A DNA stretch of 48,256 bases. Source: Myxococcales bacterium (GTDB lineage: Bacteria > Myxococcota_A > UBA9042). This document shows, one piece after another, positions 24,166 through 32,476 of this stretch. Location of the stretch: contig SHZD01000016.1 in assembly GCA_009692465.1 (NCBI GenBank), forward strand, positions 1 through 48,256, given 5' to 3'. A program made the translations under genes and the position numbers. Every line of letters starts with the position of its first letter. Position 1 is the stretch's first letter. Under the pieces are notes generated by a model. That model was not told the DNA's origin, searched no databases, and saw only the letters and a program-made list of their open reading frames with translations.

Positions 24166-25272
24166 ATGGACACCCCGCTCTATTTTGGAGAACAGCCAAA
24201 CAATTCCATAACCTTACGCGCTGCAATTGCCGCGGCGCCGTGGCGCGCCCACGTGGTGATGCGCGGCCAGCTGGACCACGATCGACCGCGCATCGCGGTG
24301 GTCGGCAGTCGCAATGCCAGCGCCGAGCAGATCGAGCGAGCCACGGCTATCGGCAGCAATTTAGCCAAATTAGGCGTCATGGTCTGCAGCGGTGGAGCGC
24401 GCGGGATCGACGCGGCGGCCTTGCGTGGCGCCTTGCAGGCCCAAGGGCAGGTCTTGGCGGTGCTGCCATGTCGGCCCCAATCGCCCTATCCGTTGGCCCA
24501 CGCGGCTCTGTACGACGCCATTGTTGCCGGTGGCGGCGCATTAGTTTGTCTCGACGAGCCTAGGGCTTTAACTGCGCATTTTCATCGACGTAACCGGGTG
24601 CTGGCTGGGCTTGCCGATGGCTTGATCGCGGTCGCTGGCGATGTGCGCTCGGGCACGCTGCAAGTGGCGCGCGAAGCGGTGCGCGCGGGAGACGCAGTGG
24701 CCGTGGTGCCGTGGCCGATAGGCACGCCGCACTGCGAGGGTACGCGCTGGCTGGCCCACTGCGGAGTGCCGACGATCGCGACGCAGGCTGAGCTGAGCGC
24801 TTGGCTGGGTTCCGTCATTGATCCCGTTCAGTATCAGCTAATTGCGCAACAGCTGCCCGCAATTTGGCACCAGGGTGGCCGGGCTCATCGGCGGTCGGCG
24901 CCCGGGCCATTCGATGGTTCGGCGCCAGTAGGCGTTGACGGCGGGCCGCGTGGCTCGCCAAGCTACGCCAATTTTGCGGGCGGCCAGCGAGCGTCTGCAC
25001 CTGTGTCTGCACCTGTGTCTGTACCTGTGTCTGCACCTGTGTCTGTACAACCAGTGGATTTTGCCACATGGCCCGCAGCGCATCAGCACATCTGGCAAGC
25101 CCTGCACCACAGTGCACAGACAGCCCACGCCAACGGGCCGGCGGGTCTGACACTGGAAGAGCTTGTTCTTATTCTTGATCGCCCCTCCGCCAGCGCAGCC
25201 GTGCTGCATTTGGCGCTAGGTGGCCACGCCGGGCAGGCGCCCGATGGTAGATGGCAACTCGTTTCGCCGTAA
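24166..25272 (+). CDS. dprA: DNA-processing protein DprA
   Basis: 368 residues. DprA loads RecA on incoming single-stranded DNA in natural transformation. The Rossmann core is clear: RIAVVGSRNASAEQ, LGVMVCSGGARGIDAAALRGAL, VLAVLPCRPQSPYP, HRRNRVLAGLADGLIAVAGDVRSGTLQVAREA. A linker with APVS/VPVS repeats (about 278-293) precedes a C-terminal winged-helix-like domain (LTLEELVLILDRPSASAAVLHLAL). The start ATG has GGTAGG seven bases upstream. Compared with usual DprA the SAM-like N-domain is missing or short. The pairing with topA, 91 bp downstream, is a common bacterial arrangement. Confidence 0.93.
   Translation: MDTPLYFGEQPNNSITLRAAIAAAPWRAHVVMRGQLDHDRPRIAVVGSRNASAEQIERATAIGSNLAKLGVMVCSGGARGIDAAALRGALQAQGQVLAVLPCRPQSPYPLAHAALYDAIVAGGGALVCLDEPRALTAHFHRRNRVLAGLADGLIAVAGDVRSGTLQVAREAVRAGDAVAVVPWPIGTPHCEGTRWLAHCGVPTIATQAELSAWLGSVIDPVQYQLIAQQLPAIWHQGGRAHRRSAPGPFDGSAPVGVDGGPRGSPSYANFAGGQRASAPVSAPVSVPVSAPVSVQPVDFATWPAAHQHIWQALHHSAQTAHANGPAGLTLEELVLILDRPSASAAVLHLALGGHAGQAPDGRWQLVSP
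24997..25044 (+). repeat. 12-bp coding tandem repeat in dprA
   Basis: Four copies of G(C/T)ACCTGTGTCT, encoding APVS or VPVS. In frame, located in the linker between the Rossmann fold and the C-terminal domain. Confidence 0.93.
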
Positions 25273-25363
25273 AATTAAGCATATGCGCAGCTTGGTCGCG
25301 CCCCTACATCGACAACTACACGCGCCGACCTTGCACGAACCAAGGCGCCCGTCGGGGGAATTT

Positions 25364-28300
25364 ATGGCCCAGATCGCACCCAAATCGACCATCAAGACCA
25401 AAGCCACCACCAAAGCCAGCGCCGAGCCGCGCCCGACGACCGGCCGCTCGCTGGTGATTGTGGAATCGCCGACCAAAGCCGCGACCATTCGCAAGTATTT
25501 GGGCCAAGGCTATGACGTGCAGGCCAGCGTCGGGCACATCCGCGATCTGGTGGAGCGCAAGTCCGACCTGCCCGAGGGCGATCCGCGCCGCGATGAAAAA
25601 TGGGTCAAGTACGGGGTCAATACCTCTAATCACTTTGAAACTTTGGACGAAATCTACGTCGTGCCCAAGGACAAGGAGCGCCAAGTCGCAGCCTTGCGCA
25701 AGGCCATGCACGGGATCGACACCTTGTTTCTGGCGACGGACGATGATCGCGAAGGCGAGGCGATCAGTTGGCACTTGTTGGAAGTGCTTAAACCCAAAGT
25801 CGAAATCCGCCGCTTGGTGTTCCATGAGATCACCCGCGAGGCGATTCAGCGCGCGCTGGAGTCGCCCCGACCGCTCGACGAAGACCTAGTTTCGGCGCAG
25901 CGCACCCGGCGGGTGGTCGACCGTCTGTACGGCTGGGATGTGTCCGAGGTGCTGTGGCGCAAGATCAAGCCGGGGCTGTCGGCCGGTCGAGTCCAATCAG
26001 TGGCGCTGCGCTTGCTAGTCGAGCGCGAACGCGAGCGCATGGCCTTTGTGTCCGCCGATTGGGCCAGTTTGCACGCCTTGCTGGCCGTGCACGGTAGCGG
26101 GTTTGACGCCGCGTTAGTGGCGCTGGGCGACCAGAAAGTGGCAGCGGGTAAGGATTTTGACCCGACAACCGGCAAGCTCACCCGCGGCCTTGTGCATTTG
26201 GACATCACCACGGCCGAGCGGCTGTGCGCGCAACTGGCGGGCAGCGGAGCCCAGGTAGAGCGCGTTGAAACTAAACCACAAACCCTGCGGCCATCGCCGC
26301 CGTTTACTACCTCGACGCTACAGCAAGAAGCCAATCGCAAGCTGCGCTGGTCCGCCCGCCAGACCATGCAAGTGGCGCAGCGGTTGTATGAAAGCGGCTA
26401 CATCACCTACATGCGCACCGATTCGGTCAATCTGTCAGCCGAAGCCATTTCCGCTGCACGCGGTCTGATCGCCGAGCAGTACGGCCAAGCGTATGTGCCG
26501 GCTGAGCCGCGTCGCTTCAAGAACCACGTCGCCAACGCCCAAGAGGCGCACGAGGCGATTCGGCCCGCGGGCAGTCAATTCGCGGCGTTTACCGAAGTGG
26601 CGCAAGCGGTGGGTCCAGCCGAAGCCCGGCTGTACGAGCTGATTTGGAAGCGCACGGTGGCCAGCCAGATGGCCGATGCCCAGGTCGAGCAGACGTCGGT
26701 CGATATCAGTGTCGATCACGCGCTGTTTCGCACCACCGGTCGGGTCACCCGTTTCGCCGGCTTTCTCAAGGCTTACGTCGAGGGTTCGGATGACCCTGAA
26801 CAGGCGCTGGCGGACCGCGACACCACCCTGCCGCCGTTGGCCAAAGGTCAGCGCCTGCAGTGGGGGCAGCCGCCGCTGCGGGCAGTCAATCACACCACCC
26901 AACCGCCGTCGCGGCTGAGCGATGCCGCCTTGATCAAGGCGTTAGAGGAAAAGGGCATCGGGCGGCCGAGTACCTATGCTGCTATTTTGCAAGGACTTTT
27001 GGACAAGCAGTATTCGTTTCGCAAAGCGCAGGCTCTAGTGCCGACGTTTATGGGTATGGCGGTGGTGCGCATGCTCGAAGAGCACATGCCGCATTTGGTC
27101 GATTACGCCTTTACCGCCAAAATGGAATCACGGCTGGATCGGATTGCCAGCGGCCACGACGACTCGGCGGCCTACCTGTGCGGCTTTTACGAGAGCGGGT
27201 TTGAGCAGGACGGCACTAAGATTGCCGGTCTGCAACCGCTGCTCGCCAGTGTGCGCGACAAGATTGACCCCAGCGTGGCCAGCGCGATTGGGATTGGAAC
27301 TACCGATGACGGCCAGGGCGTCGCGGTCCGCATTGGCCGGTTTGGCACCTTTGTCAAAGTGGGCGACCGCACTGCTAATGTCCCCGACGACCAAGAGCCC
27401 GACCAGATGACTGTGGCGCGGGCGCTCGATCTGGTCGAACAAAAGGGCAGAGCGGACGCGCCGTTGGGCCACGATCCGGCCACGGCCAAGCCGATTTTCT
27501 TGCGCAACGGCCGTTTTGGCTGGTTCTTGCAACTGGGCGCGACCACGGACGGCGATGAGCGCAAGAACGCTAGCCTTTCCAAAGGAATGGAGCCGCAACA
27601 GATCACGGTTGACCTGGCGCTGCGGCAATTGGCGTTGCCGCGCGAGTTGGGCAAGGACGGCGGCGTCGTCGTCACCGCCCATGTCGGTCGCTACGGTGAT
27701 TATGTGCAACGTGGTGAAGATAGACGCAATTTGCCGCCATCACTGTGGGCAATCGATGCCGATTTCGCATTAGCGGTCGCCCTGTTGGCCAAGCCCCGCG
27801 CCAAAAATGGCAGCGAGCAAGTGCGCGAATTGGGCAGCCACGAAGGCAAGACCGTCAGTTTGTGGAATGGCCGCTACGGCTTGTATGTGACCGACGGCAG
27901 TGGCAATGCTTCGCTCAAGGCCAATGCCAATGCCGATGCCATGGACCTGGCTCAAGCGCTGGCGATGCTGGCCGCCAAGCAGCAGGCCACGGCCGGCAAG
28001 GTGCTGGGGACCGACCCCGACAATGGCCAACCGGTGCGCTTGATCGACGGCCGTTTTGGCCCGTATCTGACCAACGGCGCCAGCAATGCGTCACTGGTGC
28101 GCGGCACGGCCACTGATGACGTCAGTTTGGAGCTGGCGCTGGATCGCCTGCGCCACTTTGGCAAGCCGGTCAAGGCGGGCAAGGGCAAGCGGCGGCCCAC
28201 CACCGGCGCTGGGTCCAAAGCGCGAGCGACGGTCCAGAGCGCCAAACCGGCGGCCAAAGCGCCGAAATCTGTTGTGAAATCAGTAGTGAAATCCGCGGTG

Positions 28301-28423
28301 AAGTCCAAGGTTGCCGCTAGACCGTCCGCGGCCAAGAAGGCGGCGCTGGCGATCCCGGCAGTTGTGCCACTGCAGCCACTCAAGCCCAGTGTGGTGGTGC
28401 GGCGTCGACCTGCTGGGGCGTAA
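25364..28423 (+). CDS. topA: DNA topoisomerase I
   Basis: 1019 residues. Type IA enzyme that relaxes negative supercoils. The TOPRIM domain starts LVIVESPTKAATIRKYLGQG with the acidic TDDDREGEAISWHL cluster. The active-site Tyr is in YITYMRTDSVNLSAEAI (about residue 349). HEAIRPA and GIGRPSTYAAILQGL follow. The C-terminus has four or five repeats of the non-zinc topoisomerase C-terminal type (for example DNGQPVRLIDGRFGPYLTNG), then a Lys/Ala/Val-rich tail (AKAPKSVVKSVVKSAVKSK) like histone H1, probably for DNA binding. ATG 25364 is supported by GGGGGA upstream. The family is certain. Confidence 0.96.
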   Translation: MAQIAPKSTIKTKATTKASAEPRPTTGRSLVIVESPTKAATIRKYLGQGYDVQASVGHIRDLVERKSDLPEGDPRRDEKWVKYGVNTSNHFETLDEIYVVPKDKERQVAALRKAMHGIDTLFLATDDDREGEAISWHLLEVLKPKVEIRRLVFHEITREAIQRALESPRPLDEDLVSAQRTRRVVDRLYGWDVSEVLWRKIKPGLSAGRVQSVALRLLVERERERMAFVSADWASLHALLAVHGSGFDAALVALGDQKVAAGKDFDPTTGKLTRGLVHLDITTAERLCAQLAGSGAQVERVETKPQTLRPSPPFTTSTLQQEANRKLRWSARQTMQVAQRLYESGYITYMRTDSVNLSAEAISAARGLIAEQYGQAYVPAEPRRFKNHVANAQEAHEAIRPAGSQFAAFTEVAQAVGPAEARLYELIWKRTVASQMADAQVEQTSVDISVDHALFRTTGRVTRFAGFLKAYVEGSDDPEQALADRDTTLPPLAKGQRLQWGQPPLRAVNHTTQPPSRLSDAALIKALEEKGIGRPSTYAAILQGLLDKQYSFRKAQALVPTFMGMAVVRMLEEHMPHLVDYAFTAKMESRLDRIASGHDDSAAYLCGFYESGFEQDGTKIAGLQPLLASVRDKIDPSVASAIGIGTTDDGQGVAVRIGRFGTFVKVGDRTANVPDDQEPDQMTVARALDLVEQKGRADAPLGHDPATAKPIFLRNGRFGWFLQLGATTDGDERKNASLSKGMEPQQITVDLALRQLALPRELGKDGGVVVTAHVGRYGDYVQRGEDRRNLPPSLWAIDADFALAVALLAKPRAKNGSEQVRELGSHEGKTVSLWNGRYGLYVTDGSGNASLKANANADAMDLAQALAMLAAKQQATAGKVLGTDPDNGQPVRLIDGRFGPYLTNGASNASLVRGTATDDVSLELALDRLRHFGKPVKAGKGKRRPTTGAGSKARATVQSAKPAAKAPKSVVKSVVKSAVKSKVAARPSAAKKAALAIPAVVPLQPLKPSVVVRRRPAGA

Positions 28424-28516
28424 GCCCAACTGAGCAACCGTGGACTTTCTCAACGACTGCTCGGCATTGCGGGGCGACTCGCAGCTTGGACGTTAGGCCA
28501 ATGCGCTCGTTTGCCG

Positions 28517-29527
28517 CTAACCGTGCTCCGGCCCCGCGAGCAAACCAATCGGATGCAACCCTTCTAGCTGCTTGGCAATTTTCTTCTTGAGGTTGTTTTC
28601 GATCTGGCGCACCCGCTCGCGCGAAATGCCAAACTCTTCGCCGATGTCTTGCAGGGTGACTTCCTGATCGGCAAGCAACCTCTTGTTAAGAATCGCCATT
28701 TCCTTGTCGTTGAGCTGGCTATGCAGGTCCGCTAGACGCTCGGCGACGATCGCGGACACTTCGGCGCTGGCAAACTGCTCCTCGGTGCTCGGGCCCGGCG
28801 CGGCCATCGTCTCGCCCAACGTCATGCGGCCTTCGTCGCTGATGTTGGCGTCTAGATTGAGGTCGTGCCGGGCGGCATGCGCGGCCCGCCGCCATTCTTC
28901 GACTTCGGACTCGCGCGGCGTGCGCGGGGTGCGACTGCCGCGAGTGGTCTGGCTGACGGCCTCCGCCGCAATCAAGAACGTCTCGTCGTCGTCCACATTG
29001 GCTTCGTCGACCACCACCTCGACTTCGACGTTGTCGCCGGCCTCTTTGGTCGCGCCCTCGGCGGCCAAGCGCCGGTCTTCGCCGACCACTTCCTCGCCCT
29101 CTTCCAGATCCGGGATGCCGCGCTTGCCAAACAACACCCGGCGCTGTTGCGAAATCGGGCCGACCTTGACCAGCGACCACGAGTTGATGATGTAGTTCTG
29201 GATGTAGGCCTTGATCCACCACACCGCATACGAAATCAAGCGATAACCGCGATCCGGCTTGAACTTGCGCACCGCCTTCATCAGGCCAATGTTGCCTTCT
29301 TGGACCAGATCGGTGATTCGGATGTCGTAATGCTGGAATTGATAAGCAATCTTGACCACAAAGCGCAAATTGGCGGTCACCAGAGCGCGGGCGGCGCCGG
29401 GGTCGCCGTTCTCCTGAAAGCGCTTGGCCAGTGCGTACTCCTGGTCGCGGGTCAACAGCGGATAGCGATTGACCTCGACCAAGTACTGCTCCAAGGTGTC
29501 CTTGAGGATCGGTTCGCGTGCCGCCAT
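28517..29527 (-). CDS. rpoH: RpoH-type (sigma-32) RNA polymerase sigma factor with acidic insert
   Basis: 336 residues, about 50 more than usual for RpoH. Region 1.2/2: EPILKDTLEQYLVEVNRYPLLT, LVTANLRFVVKIAYQF, ITDLVQEGNIGLMKAVRKF and RLISYAVWWIKAYIQNYII. Region 4: QLNDKEMAILNKRLLADQEV, LQDIGEEFGISRERVRQIE. Between them, after SQQRRVLFGKRG, an acidic stretch (about 130-220: LEEGEEVVGEDRR, NVEVEVVVDEANVDDDE) replaces the short linker. The start at 29527 has GAGGA seven bases upstream; an open frame with DLVGTS repeats continues further upstream but has no ribosome site. RpoH controls heat shock in other bacteria; a developmental role is possible in myxobacteria-like organisms. Confidence 0.88.
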   Translation of the reverse strand: MAAREPILKDTLEQYLVEVNRYPLLTRDQEYALAKRFQENGDPGAARALVTANLRFVVKIAYQFQHYDIRITDLVQEGNIGLMKAVRKFKPDRGYRLISYAVWWIKAYIQNYIINSWSLVKVGPISQQRRVLFGKRGIPDLEEGEEVVGEDRRLAAEGATKEAGDNVEVEVVVDEANVDDDETFLIAAEAVSQTTRGSRTPRTPRESEVEEWRRAAHAARHDLNLDANISDEGRMTLGETMAAPGPSTEEQFASAEVSAIVAERLADLHSQLNDKEMAILNKRLLADQEVTLQDIGEEFGISRERVRQIENNLKKKIAKQLEGLHPIGLLAGPEHG

Positions 29528-29868
29528 CGGTCGTCCTCGCACAAGTGACTGGCGCGCCCGCACAAGATCGCTGGTGCCAACAAGATCGCTGGTGCCAACA
29601 AGATCGGTGGATTCGGGGGACCACGTTGGGCCGGCCCCGTTTGAAGATAGCTGGCTTGAGTTGTGATTGCGCTTGGCGGTCGCCGCAGCGCACGGTGCAG
29701 TGTACATGCTAGTTGAGGTCAGCGTGCGGGTACAATTCCCGCGGGCTTGACAACACCGGCGCTGACCGCGACATTCCCGCAATGTGCGCAAAGCTTGCGG
29801 GCAAGGTCTGTGGCATCGAGCGGCACTAGGTTTAGATGCAAGCAATCATGTAGTTGCGAGGCGCCGCC
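29528..29868. other. Divergent promoter region of rpoH-like and DUF1844 genes
   Basis: The 341 bases between two divergent genes. 29563-29610 is an 18-bp array (CAAGATCGCTGGTGCCAA, two full copies and one partial). On the plus strand TTGACA at 29747-29752 with GACATT at 29770 (17-bp spacing) is a weak sigma-70 candidate for the DUF1844 gene. GCGGG-TACAATT-CCCGC at 29727 is a small hairpin; its loop does not match a tRNA T-arm. Confidence 0.5.
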
Positions 29869-30123
29869 GTGAAAATTGATTTCCAAACTTTTGTGCTTTC
29901 CCTGGCCAGCTCGGCGATGGTGCACTTGGGCCGGGTGCCCGATCCCACCGGCCAACACAGCCAGTTTAATCTGGAGATGGCCCGTCAAACCGTGGATATT
30001 TTGGCGATGTTGCGCGACAAGACCCATGGCAACCTCGATCCCACTGAGGCGGCGGTTCTGGACCGCGTCTTGCACGACCTGCGGTTGGCCTTTGTCGAAG
30101 AATCGCGCAGCAGTGCGTCCTAG
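29869..30123 (+). CDS. DUF1844 protein
   Basis: 84 residues starting MKIDFQTFVLSLASSAMVHLG, which is the DUF1844 signature, followed by NLEMARQTVDILAMLRDKT and NLDPTEAAVLDRVLHDLRLA. The family is small and helical, common in delta-proteobacteria, and has no assigned function. The GTG start has GAGG eight bases upstream and fixes the N-terminus at the conserved Met. The TAG stop is directly followed by R3c. Confidence 0.93.
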   Translation: MKIDFQTFVLSLASSAMVHLGRVPDPTGQHSQFNLEMARQTVDILAMLRDKTHGNLDPTEAAVLDRVLHDLRLAFVEESRSSAS

Positions 30124-30252
30124 AGAGTTCCGCATGCCGCCAAATCGGCACCCACGATGCATGAAACTCCTTGAGCGGCATGTGGAATGTGGGCCGCAGC
30201 TGCGGACCACCGCGGCGGTTTGGGGGCGGCGTGCCCCCAAGTTTCTAGTTAG
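30124..30252 (-). repeat. R3 interspersed repeat, copy c, with extended homologous tail to about 30400
   Basis: AGAGTTCCGCATGCCGCC to TTCTAGTTAG, close to R3a and R3d. It begins right after the DUF1844 stop. The next 150 bp (GCCGATTAAAT, TTTGCTCGG, CCAGTTTTGTTGGGGAATTT, TAATTGGTCAAGTC) also align with the stretch after R3d, so the duplicated block is about 270 bp. 30401-30535, before the regulator gene, contains an AATCGAGTCGATTTT dyad but no clear promoter. Confidence 0.88.
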
Positions 30253-30535
30253 AGAGCCGATTAAATCAGATTTGCTCGGGTCTCTCCGCTTGCTTTGTCG
30301 GTCGCGAGCGCGCGGCCGTTGTTCAATACCTTGCGGGCTGGCGTCACCCTGCTCCAGTTTTGTTGGGGAATTTTTTGAGCGTCGCTAATAATTGGTCAAG
30401 TCACTCGGGTCCCCTGCAGAATCGAGTCGATTTTCCACCGCGGCGACTGTCAGCTGCCTGCGCCATCTAGTACCGACAATTCGTAGTGAGAACATAGAGT
30501 TGTAGCCCTGTAGCCCCCAATCAGTCGGAGAATCT

Positions 30536-32029
30536 ATGGCCAGTAACTCGGTGAGCGTTCCCAGTAGCAGCCACATCCGCCGCCATGACACCCTGTTAAT
30601 TGTCGACGATGAACCCGCGTTTGTTGAGCTTTTGGCCGAGCATTTGGGTGCCAGTGGTTTTCGCATCCTCAAAGCGGCCGACGGCCATGAGGCCTTGCAG
30701 GTCCTCAAGCGCCAGATCCCGGATTTGATGCTGATCGACTTGCAGATGCCGCGCTTGACCGGCTTGGAGGTGGTTGAAGTGCTGGCGCGCCAGGATCGCT
30801 TGCCGCCGACCATCGTGATGAGCGCCTATGGCAGCCTAGATACCGCGCTGCAGGCGGTGCGGTTGGGGGCGCTGGATTTCTTGTCCAAGCCGTTTCGCTT
30901 GGCGGAGGCTGAACTCAAGGTGCGACTGGCCTTGGAGAAAGCCCGCAGCGTGGCCAAGCCCAGTGCGGCACCCACCGCCACCCCGACCAGTGACGCGGAA
31001 GAAACAGATACCGGAGTGTTTATCCCCAGTTCGCGAATTTTTTACGGTATGGTCGGCCAGTCCGCGCCGATGTTGGCTCTGTTCAAGCAAATTGAGCGCA
31101 TTGCCCGTTTTGGCAGCACGGTTTTGATCACCGGCGAATCGGGCACCGGCAAAGAGCTGGTGGCGCGGGCGCTGCATCAGGCCAGTCCGCGGGCGCGCGG
31201 GCCGTTTGTGGCGGTCAATTGCGGGGCGATCCCGCCCAACTTATTAGAATCAGAGTTGTTTGGTCATGTGCGGGGCGCCTTTACCGATGCTTCCGCCGAC
31301 CGCAAGGGTATTTTCGAGGAAGCCAGCGGGGGTACGCTTTTCTTGGACGAAATTGTCGATTTGCCCGTCAATTTACAGGTTAAGTTGTTGCGGGTGCTGC
31401 AAGAGGGCGAAGTCCGGCGGCTGGGCAGCAACAAACCCGTAGCCGTCGATGTGCGGGTAGCGGCGGCCAGCGCCATCAATCCGCGCCAAAAAGTGCGCGA
31501 AAACCAGTTTCGCGAGGACTTGTACTATCGGCTCAGCGTGATTGAACTGGTGGTGCCGCCGCTGCGCGAACGTCGCGAAGATATTTCGATTTTGGTTGAG
31601 CACATTGTCGAACGCACCAACGGCAAGCTGGGCACCAAAGTGCAAAACGTAGCGCCGGCGGCGTTGGCGCGGCTGCAAGGCTGGCAGTGGCCGGGCAACG
31701 TGCGCGAACTGCAAAACGTGATCGAGCAGGCGTGTGTGATGGCGGAAGGCAATACGATCACAGGTGATTTAATCCAAGTGGGTCGGCCAATTGAAGTGCC
31801 GGTGCCGATCAAGGTCGAAGTCGCTAGCCCAGAAACGCTGTCGATTCCGATGGCGGTGGAGGCCACCGAGCGCAGCTTGATCGTCGCCGCACTGCTGCGC
31901 ACCGGCGGCAATCGCACCCACGCAGCCGAGTTGTTGGCGATCTCGCCGCGCAATTTACAGTACAAGATCAAGCAGTATTCGATTGACTCGCCGGCGCCAG
32001 TCGGTCGACCGCCGCGGCCGGGGGCCTAA
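30536..32029 (+). CDS. NtrC-family sigma-54 response regulator
   Basis: 497 residues. Receiver domain (about 18-125) with acidic pocket VDDEP, phospho-acceptor Asp68 (LMLIDLQMP) and Lys118 (LSKPFR). A short linker follows, then the AAA+ domain (about 170-400): Walker A GESGTGKE near 200, sigma-54 contact loop GAFTDA near 246, Walker B GGTLFLDEI, and ENQFREDLYYRLSVIELVVPPLRER. The C-terminal Fis-type HTH is IVAALLRTGGNRTHAAELLAISPRNLQYKIKQY. It would activate sigma-54 promoters once phosphorylated; no sensor kinase lies beside it. The TAA stop is followed at once by R3d, so the gene sits between two R3 copies in direct orientation. Confidence 0.94.
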   Translation: MASNSVSVPSSSHIRRHDTLLIVDDEPAFVELLAEHLGASGFRILKAADGHEALQVLKRQIPDLMLIDLQMPRLTGLEVVEVLARQDRLPPTIVMSAYGSLDTALQAVRLGALDFLSKPFRLAEAELKVRLALEKARSVAKPSAAPTATPTSDAEETDTGVFIPSSRIFYGMVGQSAPMLALFKQIERIARFGSTVLITGESGTGKELVARALHQASPRARGPFVAVNCGAIPPNLLESELFGHVRGAFTDASADRKGIFEEASGGTLFLDEIVDLPVNLQVKLLRVLQEGEVRRLGSNKPVAVDVRVAAASAINPRQKVRENQFREDLYYRLSVIELVVPPLRERREDISILVEHIVERTNGKLGTKVQNVAPAALARLQGWQWPGNVRELQNVIEQACVMAEGNTITGDLIQVGRPIEVPVPIKVEVASPETLSIPMAVEATERSLIVAALLRTGGNRTHAAELLAISPRNLQYKIKQYSIDSPAPVGRPPRPGA

Positions 32030-32158
32030 AGAGTTCCGCATGCCGCCAAATAGGCACTCACGATGCATGAAACTCCTTGAGCGGCATGTGGAATGTGGGC
32101 CGCAGCTGCAGACCACCGCGGGGGTTTGGGGGCGGCGCGCCCCCACGTTTCTAGTTAG
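32030..32158 (-). repeat. R3 interspersed repeat, copy d, with extended homologous tail to about 32288
   Basis: Nearly identical to R3c except at scattered sites; the CCGCAGCTGCAG palindrome has one change. The following 130 bp share GCCGATTAAAT, TTTGCTCGG, GTTTTGTTGGGGAATTTTTTGAG and TTAATTGGTCA with the R3c tail. Confidence 0.88.
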
Positions 32159-32331
32159 CCGATTAAATACCATTTGCTCGGCGTCTCAGTGCTTGTTTGG
32201 TGGGTCGCGCGCTTGCGCCGGAGGCGTCAAGCCGCTCTAGTTTTGTTGGGGAATTTTTTGAGGTTCGGCGTTAATTGGTCAGGTCTTTAGGGCGACGAAC
32301 ACCATCTCGTCGATCTTGTTGGCGCCTGTTT

Positions 32332-32433
32332 GCCTGCTTAGTGGGTCGCTAAGCTCGTGTCTATTCAGCCGACTCGCCGCCGCCTGCTTAGTGGGTCGCT
32401 AAGCTCGTGTCTATTCAGCCGACTCGCCGCTCC
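32332..32433 (-). repeat. Tandem duplication of the array/R2 core
   Basis: Two copies of a 49-bp unit: GCCTGCTTAGTGGGTCGCT, AAGCTCGTGTCTATTCAGCC and GACTCGCCGC. It matches the 5-prime array tail with GTG in place of GCG. It lies in the leader of the AAA+ gene. Confidence 0.9.
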
Positions 32434-32476
32434 GATCCTGACCAGAGTCGTCGAGTCAATTGTTTGGGAGTCCAAC

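Noticed and set aside
29727..29745. tRNA T-arm-like hairpin GCGGG-TACAATT-CCCGC
   Set aside because: The loop is not TTCRANY-like and no acceptor, D or anticodon arms surround it.
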